Below, one piece after another: positions 1 to 6,945 of a stretch of DNA of 14,851 nucleotides (position 1 is its first letter; each line of letters begins with the position of its first letter). The position numbers were made by a program, and so were the translations under genes. Under the pieces are notes generated by a model. It ran no database searches. It saw only the letters and a list, made by a program, of their open reading frames with translations, and had not been told where the DNA came from. Source of the stretch: Thomasclavelia spiroformis (lineage in GTDB: Bacteria; Bacillota_I; Bacilli_A; Erysipelotrichales; Coprobacillaceae); NCBI GenBank assembly GCA_018369555.1, contig JAGZCC010000059.1, positions 1 to 14,851 on the forward strand, given 5' to 3'.

Positions 1-29
1 TTTTGTCTATAATAATTTAGGAGGTCAAA

Positions 30-230
30 ATGGATATTCGTAATGCATTATTAAATAAATTACACAATACATCATTTGATGAATTAAAAGAAATTATTAA
101 CCAAGGAATTGCTTCTAAAGAAGAAACAATTTTACCAGGTTTAGGAGTTTTATTCGAACAATATTATAATTCTTTAAATAATTCACAACAAAACGAGATA
201 ATCAAATCATTATGTGAATTATTAAAATAG
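30..230 (+). CDS. sspI: Small acid-soluble spore protein SspI
   Basis: A 66-residue protein recognised as the SspI family of minor small acid-soluble spore proteins. In Bacillus these are made in the forespore and packaged in the spore core. The diagnostic stretch is the central KEETILPGLGVLFE (residues 31-44), which matches the family's EEK-LPGLGVLFE signature. It is flanked by an N-terminal helix beginning RNALLNKL and a C-terminal charged helix ending in LCELLK. Length is close to the usual 69-71 residues. The ATG has a near-perfect Shine-Dalgarno (AGGAGGTC, positions 19-26) 3 nt upstream. It is the only plus-strand gene and converges on the membrane gene pair to its right, sharing a terminator palindrome with it. 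In Bacillus the gene depends on the forespore factor sigma-G. Here the promoter is mostly outside the window, so this cannot be judged. It implies a sporulating host. Confidence 0.93.
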   Translation: MDIRNALLNKLHNTSFDELKEIINQGIASKEETILPGLGVLFEQYYNSLNNSQQNEIIKSLCELLK

Positions 231-251
231 ACTCCAAAAAGGGTCTATTTT
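224..251. terminator. Shared terminator palindrome of sspI and the convergent membrane gene
   Basis: An 11-bp stem (AAAATAGACTC, 224-234, against GGGTCTATTTT, 241-251, with one G-T wobble) closes a 6-nt loop. On the plus strand it is followed by more T and A/T residues, as in a Rho-independent terminator for sspI. The sspI stop TAG (228-230) and the minus-strand gene's stop TAG (245-247) both lie inside the stem. On the minus strand the T tract is short (TTTT, then AATAAT), so termination there is probably weaker. Confidence 0.75.
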
Positions 252-682
252 TTATAATATTTAATTTCTTCTTTAATACCTCTTAATATCATAAATAATA
301 TTAATAAAATAAAATTAAATCTAAATAACCTTTCAAACTCAATAAATAACAACAAAACAAATATAACTATTAATACAATTACATCATAAGAAATAATTTT
401 TTTATCACCAATTTTAAATCTTATCTCTATTTTCCCATTATGCTTTATTCCATCAACCATAATTTTATAAATTTCAAATAATAAATAATTTAAAATCCAC
501 AGCAATAAGAAATATAATGTTGTATAAATATTATCTACAAACACCTTCATAATTGCCCTAGATATTGTCATATCAAAATAAATCATAAAGTCACATACAA
601 ATGCTATTAGTGTAATAAAAAACGTTGCTATAGCATTACGTGCCAAATAAAAAATCAAAAAATCTTTTTTTACTTTATCCAT
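245..682 (-). CDS. Small polytopic membrane protein, function unknown
   Basis: I do not recognise this family. The 145-residue protein is strongly hydrophobic, with about four predicted membrane helices: roughly residues 9-31, 53-72, 98-116 and 121-134. A short charged loop lies between helices two and three (residues ~75-97, containing HNGKIEIRFKIGDKK), and the C-terminus is basic (IKYYKK). The open frame extends 9 nt further to a GTG at 691, but ATG at 682 is preferred because GGTGAT (692-687) sits 4 nt upstream of it. The start overlaps the last 8 nt of the upstream membrane-anchored gene (stop at 675-677), which suggests translational coupling and a joint role at the membrane. AT content is high even for this window. 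It could be a spore or cell-envelope membrane protein, but only the neighbouring sspI hints at that. Confidence 0.7.
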   Translation of the reverse strand: MDKVKKDFLIFYLARNAIATFFITLIAFVCDFMIYFDMTISRAIMKVFVDNIYTTLYFLLLWILNYLLFEIYKIMVDGIKHNGKIEIRFKIGDKKIISYDVIVLIVIFVLLLFIEFERLFRFNFILLILFMILRGIKEEIKYYKK

Positions 683-1520
683 AATAATCACCGACCTGTT
701 GAATTGTTAAGTCTATTGAAAAAACATATTTATCATCATTGTTACTAAAAATTATTACAACACTCAAATTCTTATTTTTAAAATTCCCTTCATTTAAATA
801 AAAAAGTCCATAATCATTAGAATTAACTAACTCCTTACTTTTACCACTAATTTTTTTAAATACAATATAGTTATCATCATTATCTTTATTCAACTTTTCA
901 TCTTTTAAATAACGATATTCTAAAGAAATATTTGGATATTTTTTTATTATTTGTTCGTCTGTTGTTTTTAATGAACCTAGTCGCATCATTTGATTAGAAA
1001 TACTTGCATTTTCAATTCTATATTCCTTATTAGCTCCTTCTAATTGCTCTACAGGTAAAATTTTTAAATTCAATTCATTTATTGTTTTACCGTTATTATT
1101 TATAATCAACTTAGCCTTAGTAGCATCTTCTAAATCACTTTTATTACTTTTTCTTGAAATTTTTTGAATTCTATATTTTAAATTATCTTCCGGATAGTTT
1201 TCTAATTCAACTTGGTATTCTTTTTTTTGATCTTTATTTTCTAAAATAATATTAACATTAAAATTAGTTTCCATATTAATTAAATCACTATTTTTTACCA
1301 CTATTGACCCAGACCCAATAGAAAAACTATCTTTTCTATGATATACTTCAACATTTTCAACTTTTATATCATCGTTTTCACCATTCAATATGTAATCATA
1401 ATAAACTACATCACCATAAGTTTGAAATATATAATTATTATGCATATAAAATAACGTTATTGAAACTATTAAAGCAAAAACAATTGAAACCAATAAGTTT
1501 TGTTTATATTTTCTTTCCAT
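675..1520 (-). CDS. N-terminally anchored extracytoplasmic protein, function unknown
   Basis: I do not recognise this 281-residue protein. It has a basic N-terminus (MERKYKQN), one membrane helix or uncleaved signal anchor at about residues 9-27, and then about 250 hydrophilic residues rich in Asn, Lys, Asp and Glu that should face outside. There is no lipobox cysteine after the hydrophobic segment and no LPXTG motif. The only cysteine-free, low-complexity-like stretches are the Asn/Lys-rich linkers. The alternating pattern (for example SLEYRYLKD and LSVVIIFSNN) suggests beta structure. The ATG has GGTGAT (1530-1525) 4 nt upstream. It overlaps the small membrane protein gene downstream, so the two are probably expressed together. 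It is separated from pyk by a strong terminator and has a possible promoter at 1541-1546. Confidence 0.72.
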   Translation of the reverse strand: MERKYKQNLLVSIVFALIVSITLFYMHNNYIFQTYGDVVYYDYILNGENDDIKVENVEVYHRKDSFSIGSGSIVVKNSDLINMETNFNVNIILENKDQKKEYQVELENYPEDNLKYRIQKISRKSNKSDLEDATKAKLIINNNGKTINELNLKILPVEQLEGANKEYRIENASISNQMMRLGSLKTTDEQIIKKYPNISLEYRYLKDEKLNKDNDDNYIVFKKISGKSKELVNSNDYGLFYLNEGNFKNKNLSVVIIFSNNDDKYVFSIDLTIQQVGDYYG

Positions 1521-1540
1521 TTATATCACCTACATCACTC

Positions 1541-1546
1541 ATTATA
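1541..1546 (-). promoter_or_regulatory. Possible -10 element for the membrane gene pair
   Basis: On the minus strand a perfect TATAAT lies at 1546-1541, downstream of the pyk terminator and upstream of the membrane-anchored gene. The -35 region at a 17-bp spacing is poor, and initiation 7 nt downstream would leave a leader of only about 14 nt before the ATG. The gap 1521-1672 otherwise holds only the pyk terminator. A sporulation-type promoter is an alternative, but I could not match one. Confidence 0.4.
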
Positions 1547-1616
1547 ACTTATTTTTTAATATATAGAAAGAAAAACAATCATTCATAAATCGACTTATCT
1601 ATCAAAATAACAAGAC

Positions 1617-1668
1617 AAACAAAAAAGGTTGAATAAATCGATTAAAAATCGATTCATCACAACCCTTT
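1617..1668 (-). terminator. Strong Rho-independent terminator of pfkA-pyk
   Basis: Starting 5 nt past the pyk stop, the minus strand can fold into a hairpin of about 20 bp. AAAGGGTTG pairs with CAACCTTT, then a single bulged T, then an inner stem (GATGAATCGAT with ATCGATTTATT, containing G-T wobbles) around a 5-nt TTTTA loop. A run of six T residues (1626-1621) ends and follows the stem, then GTTTG. It isolates the glycolytic unit from the membrane genes to the left. Confidence 0.9.
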
Positions 1669-1672
1669 ATAT

Positions 1673-3109
1673 TTATTTTACAGTAACTAATTCTAAATAA
1701 CTAGTAGTTCCTCCAACACCTGGAGTACCAGCTGTAATTAGAATTTGATCACCTGGTTCAACACCATTTTCTTTAGCTAAAATTTGTGCATATTCTAATT
1801 GAGAAGCACGATCATTCATTTGTTTACAAACAACACCTTTTACTCCCCAGTTAAGAGCTAATGAACGAGTTACTGGTTCATAAGGAGTAGCTGCAATAAT
1901 CATAGATTCTGGACGATAACGTGATACACGTTTAGCAGTTGAACCACTTTCTGTATAAACAACAATAGCAGACACATTGAATTTTGATGCAATTTCAGCA
2001 ACAGACATACAAATTGCTTCAGAAGGATCTTCTGGTGCAGTTCTAACTGCTTTTCTTAATAAAGAAGCATAATCCAAGGTTTCTTCTGTTTTTAATGCAA
2101 TTTTAGTCATTGTCATAACTGATTCTTCTGGATACTTACCTTGAGCAGATTCCCCAGATAACATAATCGCATCAGTACCATCATAAATAGCATTAGCAAC
2201 ATCGCTTACTTCAGCACGTGTTGGTCTTGGATTTTCTTGCATACTATCTAACATTTGAGTTGCAGTAATAACTACTTTTCCAGCAGCACGACATTTTTTA
2301 ATTAATTTCTTTTGAATTAAAGGTACATCTTCTGCTGGTACTTCAACACCTAAATCACCACGAGCAACCATGATACCATCAGCCACTTTTAAGATTTCAT
2401 CCATATTATCAACACCTTCATTGTTTTCAATTTTAGCGATGATTTGAATTTCTGGATGTCCATTTTCAATTAATAATTTTTTAACATCTAAAACATCTTG
2501 AGCACGTCTTACAAAAGAAGCAGCAATAAAATTAACCCCTTGTTCACAACCAAAAGTAATATCAGCTGTATCTTTAGGTGATAAATAATCAAAACCTAAT
2601 TTAACACCTGGTACATTAATTCCTCTTTTATTTTTAACAATCCCATCATTTGCACACATACAAACGATATCAGTTCCTTCAACATGATCAACTAACAATT
2701 CAACTTGACCATCATTCACTAAAATAAATCCACCAGGTTTAACATCTTTATATAATTCTTTATATGTAATTGTAAAACGATCACTTGTTCCTTCAATATC
2801 TTCTTGACAAATAGTAACAACTTGTCCTTTTTTGAATTCAGTCTTACCACCAACAAAATCACCTGTTCTAATTTCAGGCCCTTTAGTATCTAACAAAATT
2901 GCAATATTTTTATTTAATTCCTTGCTTAATTTACGAACAGTTTTAATTCTTCCACCATGTTCTTCAAAATCACCATGAGAAAAATTAAGTCTCATTACAT
3001 TCATTCCTGCAAGAATTAATTTTCTTAACATTTTTTCATTTTCACTCGCAGGTCCAATAGTACAAACAACACGCGTTTTCTTTTTTCTCTCTTTCAATTC
3101 AAATGCCAT
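1673..3109 (-). CDS. pyk: Pyruvate kinase
   Basis: Converts phosphoenolpyruvate and ADP to pyruvate and ATP, the last step of glycolysis, in the cytoplasm. Visible family motifs are MRLNFSHGD (39-47), DTKGPEIRTG (74-83), the catalytic signature IAKIENNEG (224-232, with Lys226 and Glu228), the metal site VARGDLGVE (248-256) and TATQMLDSM with PTRAEVSDVANA (282-307). Glu79 in GPEIR is the residue typical of potassium-dependent enzymes. At 478 residues it has the A, B and C domains but lacks the extra C-terminal PEP-utiliser domain of the ~585-residue Bacillus enzyme. It follows pfkA by 37 nt and ends just before a strong terminator, so the two form a glycolytic operon. The SD is suboptimally placed: AAGGTGAGG lies about 12 nt upstream of the ATG, with a second AGGA very close to it. 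Confidence 0.98.
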   Translation of the reverse strand: MAFELKERKKKTRVVCTIGPASENEKMLRKLILAGMNVMRLNFSHGDFEEHGGRIKTVRKLSKELNKNIAILLDTKGPEIRTGDFVGGKTEFKKGQVVTICQEDIEGTSDRFTITYKELYKDVKPGGFILVNDGQVELLVDHVEGTDIVCMCANDGIVKNKRGINVPGVKLGFDYLSPKDTADITFGCEQGVNFIAASFVRRAQDVLDVKKLLIENGHPEIQIIAKIENNEGVDNMDEILKVADGIMVARGDLGVEVPAEDVPLIQKKLIKKCRAAGKVVITATQMLDSMQENPRPTRAEVSDVANAIYDGTDAIMLSGESAQGKYPEESVMTMTKIALKTEETLDYASLLRKAVRTAPEDPSEAICMSVAEIASKFNVSAIVVYTESGSTAKRVSRYRPESMIIAATPYEPVTRSLALNWGVKGVVCKQMNDRASQLEYAQILAKENGVEPGDQILITAGTPGVGGTTSYLELVTVK

Positions 3110-3146
3110 ATCCTATTTATCCTCACCTTATATATTTTTATTTATA

Positions 3147-4106
3147 TTAACGAAGTTTCATCGCATCTTCGTAAATACCGAAATCAGTTTTACGTTTCTG
3201 TGATAAAGTTTCAATAATATTTAATCCTTTGATTTCTCCATTAACTACACTTACACATAATCCACCTTTACCAGCTTCTAACAACTCAACAGCATAAACT
3301 CCCATACGAGAAGCAAGTACACGATCTCTTGCAGATGGTCGTCCACCTCTTTGCATATGTCCTAAAACATTAGCACGTGTTTCAAAACCAGTTTCAGCTT
3401 CTATTTTCTTTGCTAATTCATTAACATCTGTAATATGTTCAGTAATAACAACTATTGCATGTTTTTTATCTGATTTCTTAGCCGCTTTTAATCTTTCAAT
3501 TACTTGTTTTTCATCAAATCCAATTTCACTTGTAATAATCATTTCTGCACCAGCAGCAATCCCTGCATTAATTGCTAAATCACCACAACGACGTCCCATT
3601 ACTTCAAGGATAGTACAACGTTGATGTGAACTAGATGTGTCTCTCAAACGGTCTAAAGCGTCAACAATTGTATTTAATGCTGTATCAAATCCAACTGTAC
3701 AATCTGTATTTGGAATATCATTATCAATTGTTCCTGGGATACCTATACAATTTATACCCATTTCAGTAAGTTTCAAAGCACCTGTATAACTACCATCTCC
3801 CCCAATAACTACCAAGGCTTCCATTCCTACTTTTTTCATTTGTTCAATCGCAGCTTTTCTAATTTCAGGATCTTTAAATTCAGGAAAACGGGCTGATTTT
3901 AAAATTGTTCCTCCTAAATTAATAATATTACGAGTACTATGTCGATCAAATTTAATAAAATCACCTTCAAATAGTCCTTTATATCCTAAACGAACTCCGT
4001 ATACTTCAATACCTTTATTTAAACAAGTTCTTGCCACAGCACGAACAGCCGCATTCATTCCAGGAGCATCTCCACCAGATGTTAATACACCAATACACTT
4101 AACCAT
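3147..4106 (-). CDS. pfkA: ATP-dependent 6-phosphofructokinase
   Basis: Phosphorylates fructose 6-phosphate to fructose 1,6-bisphosphate, the committed step of glycolysis, as a cytoplasmic tetramer. The 319-residue length is normal for the bacterial type. Motifs include LTSGGDAPGMNAAVRA (8-23), SARFPEF (71-77), GGDGS (102-106, where Gly rather than Asp after GGD marks ATP rather than pyrophosphate use), PGTIDNDI with catalytic Asp128 (124-131), EVMGRRCGD (168-176) and HMQRGGRPSARDR near the C-terminus, which contributes to the substrate site. The SD AAGGAGG is ideal, 6-7 nt before the ATG. It has its own promoter in the gap after dnaI and is followed by pyk. PfkA and Pyk are the two classical allosteric control points, so joint transcription is expected. 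Confidence 0.98.
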   Translation of the reverse strand: MVKCIGVLTSGGDAPGMNAAVRAVARTCLNKGIEVYGVRLGYKGLFEGDFIKFDRHSTRNIINLGGTILKSARFPEFKDPEIRKAAIEQMKKVGMEALVVIGGDGSYTGALKLTEMGINCIGIPGTIDNDIPNTDCTVGFDTALNTIVDALDRLRDTSSSHQRCTILEVMGRRCGDLAINAGIAAGAEMIITSEIGFDEKQVIERLKAAKKSDKKHAIVVITEHITDVNELAKKIEAETGFETRANVLGHMQRGGRPSARDRVLASRMGVYAVELLEAGKGGLCVSVVNGEIKGLNIIETLSQKRKTDFGIYEDAMKLR

Positions 4107-4145
4107 TCTTTTTCCTCCTTATACTCACATTTTTATTTCCAAAAC

Positions 4146-4174
4146 ATTTTAACACAAAAAATTTGATGTTTCCA
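4146..4174 (-). promoter_or_regulatory. Sigma-A-type promoter of pfkA-pyk
   Basis: On the minus strand a -35-like TGGAAA (4174-4169; 4 of 6 consensus) is separated by 17 bp from TAAAAT (4151-4146). The -10 box is preceded by TGT, which gives an extended TGn element. Transcription would start near 4139, giving a leader of about 33 nt before the pfkA ATG. No T-tailed hairpin is visible in the 107-nt gap between dnaI and this promoter, so read-through from the upstream operon is possible. I saw no clear CcpA cre site. Confidence 0.6.
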
Positions 4175-4213
4175 TTAAATCTTTAATATTTTCTACTAAA
4201 AAATTGATATTTT

Positions 4214-5119
4214 TTACCGTAAATCTCTGCCTTTTAACTCCAAAGGCATACTAACCGCTTTCATTCTAGAAACCAGTCGCTCAGCTCTTTCTTTGTCATT
4301 TGTTTTTAATGTATACATTTTTTTCAATTTTTCTAATGAATATTCACTTGTAAAAAAAGTAGCTTTTTCATTTTGAAAACGATACGCTAAAACAGCTGAA
4401 AGAATTTCATCACGTGACCATGGTGTAACATTTTCACCACCGACATCATCAATAACTAAATAGTCTAGATTTTTCATCAACTCAATCGAGCTATTTATAC
4501 CTTCATTTCCAAAAGAACTCTTTAAATCCATCAAAAATGTTGGAAAATGAATAAAACCACATTTATATCCTTTAATAACAAGACAACGTATTAAAAATCC
4601 CATGATTGTACTTTTACCGACACCTTCACCGCCATACAAATAAAACCCCTTATTCGTTGGCTTATTTATATAATCACTTAATATTTTAATAATTGCCATT
4701 GCATTACTCGTTGCATCATTTTTAAAATTCAAATCACTAGGTTTTGTAAGTAAAATCTTACTACTTACATTTTTAAGTAAAATATTATTTAAAACATTTT
4801 GATCATTAAAATGTGATAATCCATATTTACAAGGCGTCAATGATAATTTAATAATACCATCATAATAATCAAATTTCCGAATCATCCCTTTAGATACTTT
4901 AGGACAATCTTTTAATGACTTACACGCTTTACAAATATCTAAATCCTCTTTATATTCTAAAAATTCAATCCAATTTTCTTCAATATCTTCACGTTTTAAA
5001 TCATACTTTTTTAATACCTTAATAATATTATTATCTTTTAATAACTCATTAATACTATTTTCTTTATTTTCATAAAAATTACTCTCATTAAACAAATTAA
5101 AATCTTGTATACTCTTCAT
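4214..5119 (-). CDS. dnaI: Primosomal protein DnaI, helicase loader
   Basis: A DnaC-like AAA+ ATPase that loads the replicative helicase during chromosome initiation and restart, acting with DnaB and DnaD in Firmicutes. The 301 residues fit the DnaI length (~310). The N-terminal domain carries Cys63, Cys66, Cys72 and Cys97 (CKACKSLKDC then TPCKYG), consistent with its zinc-binding helicase-interaction module. The AAA+ domain shows Walker A GGEGVGKST (163-171), Walker B DYLVIDD (219-225), sensor-1-like FFTSEY (255-260) and arginines in AERLVSRM (279-286) that could supply the finger. An AGGAGG ribosome binding site overlaps the dnaB stop codon (TAGGAGG) with a 9-nt gap between the genes, so translation is probably coupled. 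It is the last gene of the replication cluster. Confidence 0.96.
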   Translation of the reverse strand: MKSIQDFNLFNESNFYENKENSINELLKDNNIIKVLKKYDLKREDIEENWIEFLEYKEDLDICKACKSLKDCPKVSKGMIRKFDYYDGIIKLSLTPCKYGLSHFNDQNVLNNILLKNVSSKILLTKPSDLNFKNDATSNAMAIIKILSDYINKPTNKGFYLYGGEGVGKSTIMGFLIRCLVIKGYKCGFIHFPTFLMDLKSSFGNEGINSSIELMKNLDYLVIDDVGGENVTPWSRDEILSAVLAYRFQNEKATFFTSEYSLEKLKKMYTLKTNDKERAERLVSRMKAVSMPLELKGRDLR

Positions 5120-5128
5120 ACACGCCTC

Positions 5129-6373
5129 CTATTCAAACTGGCTTAAAAATTCATTTAATTCAGTTTCGTCAACACTATCATTATTAACCATACTCACGTC
5201 ATCTTTTATATTATCAACATCATCATTATGTCGATATTTTAAATATATTTTAGCCTCATCCATCGCTTCTTTTACTGTTTCAATTTTTTTACGTTTCCAT
5301 TGTGCTGCTCGTGTTTGCATAAATGCTCGAGATAAAACATTATCACATTGAGAAAGTGTCAACTCAATTAACACATTTACAACACCAGGCTGTAAATATA
5401 AACTAGTCATAATTGCCTCAACAATTTGTAAATCATGTTTTAACGGCTCTCTACCACCTTGTTTATCTTTTAATAATTGATATGGATTAACACTTTCTAA
5501 ATATTGAATATGCGAATTTAACAGATCATTTCCACTAGTACTTTTATGAATTGTTGCCTGCTTATGATAAATTTCTTCAAATTTCTCTGGCATAGCCACA
5601 TCATAATAATCTCGACAATTTTTAATTAACAATTGCTTAGAAATTTTATTATCTTTTATACTATCTTTAACCAATCCTTGCATATCCAAAGCATTAATCC
5701 GATACATTATTCCTAGTTGTTTGATAAGAGTTTCATCATCACTTGTAATTATGCTTCTTTTTATCTGATAATCTTTTAATCCTTGATAAAATAACTCTAA
5801 GTCATAATCACCATCAATTTTACCATAATCATTTCCAAAATAATTTTTTTCAACTAATACTTCTTTGCTACCTTCAAGCATATTAATATCAAAAACATCA
5901 GTAAATTTAGCAGTTAGATTTTCATAATCATCAAAATCAAAAGTTGATGATTTAAAACATAACTTAGTACGATACAAATCCTCTTTTCCAAGTCGTTGTA
6001 ATAATAATGGCCCTAAAATAACATGATTAAAAATTTTAGAGGGAGATAGTGGGGTCTTAATTACAAAATGATATATTCGATTATTATCTACATCTTTTTT
6101 ATATCTTGCTAAAAGACCAATTGCCTCTAACTTTTTACTGGCTTCATTAATTTGCGTTAATGATAAACCACTTATTTTCGTTAAACGACTAAATAAGCTT
6201 GTGGCTTTAGTCAATGAAAGCTGATTCAATTCTGCATAAAGAGTCAAATACAGACTACAAGCAACATTCCCAATTAACGGCTGATATAAAAGCTGGATAG
6301 CCCGCATATGAATACTATCAAGTGGATAATTAGCATTAATCATATATAAATCAGACATCATTAACTCATTCAT
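5129..6373 (-). CDS. dnaB: Replication initiation and membrane attachment protein DnaB (Firmicute type)
   Basis: This is the DnaD/DnaB-family initiation protein of Firmicutes, not the hexameric helicase that Escherichia coli calls DnaB. It remodels origin DNA and helps DnaI load the helicase. The 414 residues begin with the winged-helix-like region typical of the family (RAIQLLYQPLIGNVACSLYL, 24-43). The C-terminal part carries the DnaB_2/DnaD-type motif, recognisable in YLQPGVVNVLIE, DNVLSRAFM and the basic AAQWKRKKI segment. An acidic tail follows (DDVDNIKDD to the end). The start follows the coaE stop by 2 nt, and its SD (AAAGGA) lies inside the last coaE codons. Its order with dnaI directly downstream matches Bacillus, but the nrdR gene that often precedes dnaB there is missing. 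Confidence 0.93.
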   Translation of the reverse strand: MNELMMSDLYMINANYPLDSIHMRAIQLLYQPLIGNVACSLYLTLYAELNQLSLTKATSLFSRLTKISGLSLTQINEASKKLEAIGLLARYKKDVDNNRIYHFVIKTPLSPSKIFNHVILGPLLLQRLGKEDLYRTKLCFKSSTFDFDDYENLTAKFTDVFDINMLEGSKEVLVEKNYFGNDYGKIDGDYDLELFYQGLKDYQIKRSIITSDDETLIKQLGIMYRINALDMQGLVKDSIKDNKISKQLLIKNCRDYYDVAMPEKFEEIYHKQATIHKSTSGNDLLNSHIQYLESVNPYQLLKDKQGGREPLKHDLQIVEAIMTSLYLQPGVVNVLIELTLSQCDNVLSRAFMQTRAAQWKRKKIETVKEAMDEAKIYLKYRHNDDVDNIKDDVSMVNNDSVDETELNEFLSQFE

Positions 6374-6375
6374 AT

Positions 6376-6945
6376 CTATCTTCCTTTCAATAATTCTTCA
6401 ATTTGTGCATATAGATTTTCTAAAGAACCACTATTATCTAAAATAATATCTGCCTTTTCTTTTTTTTCCTCGATACACATTTGATTTGCAATAATCAATT
6501 TTGCATACTCTTCATCAATTCCATCACGTTTCATCAATCTTTTCAACTCATCTTCTAAATTTAAATATACTACAATTACTTTATTACATAAATACTCTAA
6601 TTTACTTTCATAAAGTAATGGAATATCCAAAAAAATATATTTCAAATCTCGATTATCTTCAATTATCTCTTTAATTCTACTAATAACATAAGGATGAATT
6701 ATTTTTTCTAAATCAGCTTTTGCTTTTTTATCATTAAAAATAATTTTTCCTAATTTCTTACGATCAATCGCTCCTTTTGGCAAATTAAATCTAGTTTTAG
6801 TTTTATTTATACAATCTTGATCTATCGTTAATGCATCATATGCTAATTTATCACTATCAACCACTAAATAACCTTTATCTCTTAAATAATTAGTTACCGT
6901 ACTTTTACCAGTAGCAATACTACCTGTAATTCCAAAAACTTCCAT
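6376..6945 (-). CDS. coaE: Dephospho-CoA kinase
   Basis: Phosphorylates the 3'-hydroxyl of dephospho-CoA with ATP, the last step of coenzyme A synthesis, in the cytoplasm. The 189 residues are near the normal ~200. The N-terminus EVFGITGSIATGKST carries a Walker A P-loop (8-16), followed by the family's VVDSDKLAYDAL (28-38). The KIIHPYVISRI region, the IPLLYES segment and the C-terminal lid pattern RDGIDEEYAKLIIANQM with a following KADIILDNSG are all typical. Its ATG overlaps the stop of the preceding oxidoreductase gene by one base (TAATG). Its SD AAGGAG lies within that gene's last codons, so it should be translationally coupled. coaE near polA and mutM is a conserved arrangement in Firmicutes. 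Confidence 0.96.
   Translation of the reverse strand: MEVFGITGSIATGKSTVTNYLRDKGYLVVDSDKLAYDALTIDQDCINKTKTRFNLPKGAIDRKKLGKIIFNDKKAKADLEKIIHPYVISRIKEIIEDNRDLKYIFLDIPLLYESKLEYLCNKVIVVYLNLEDELKRLMKRDGIDEEYAKLIIANQMCIEEKKEKADIILDNSGSLENLYAQIEELLKGR

Noticed and set aside
8..14. TATAATA upstream of sspI as a sigma-A or sigma-G -10 box
   Set aside because: Transcription starting 7 nt downstream would fall within the ribosome binding site at 19-26, so it could not give a normal translated mRNA. The true promoter is probably outside the window.
4152..4213. Terminator after dnaI
   Set aside because: Only short A/T stems such as ATTAAA/TTTAAT are present and none is followed by a proper T tract.
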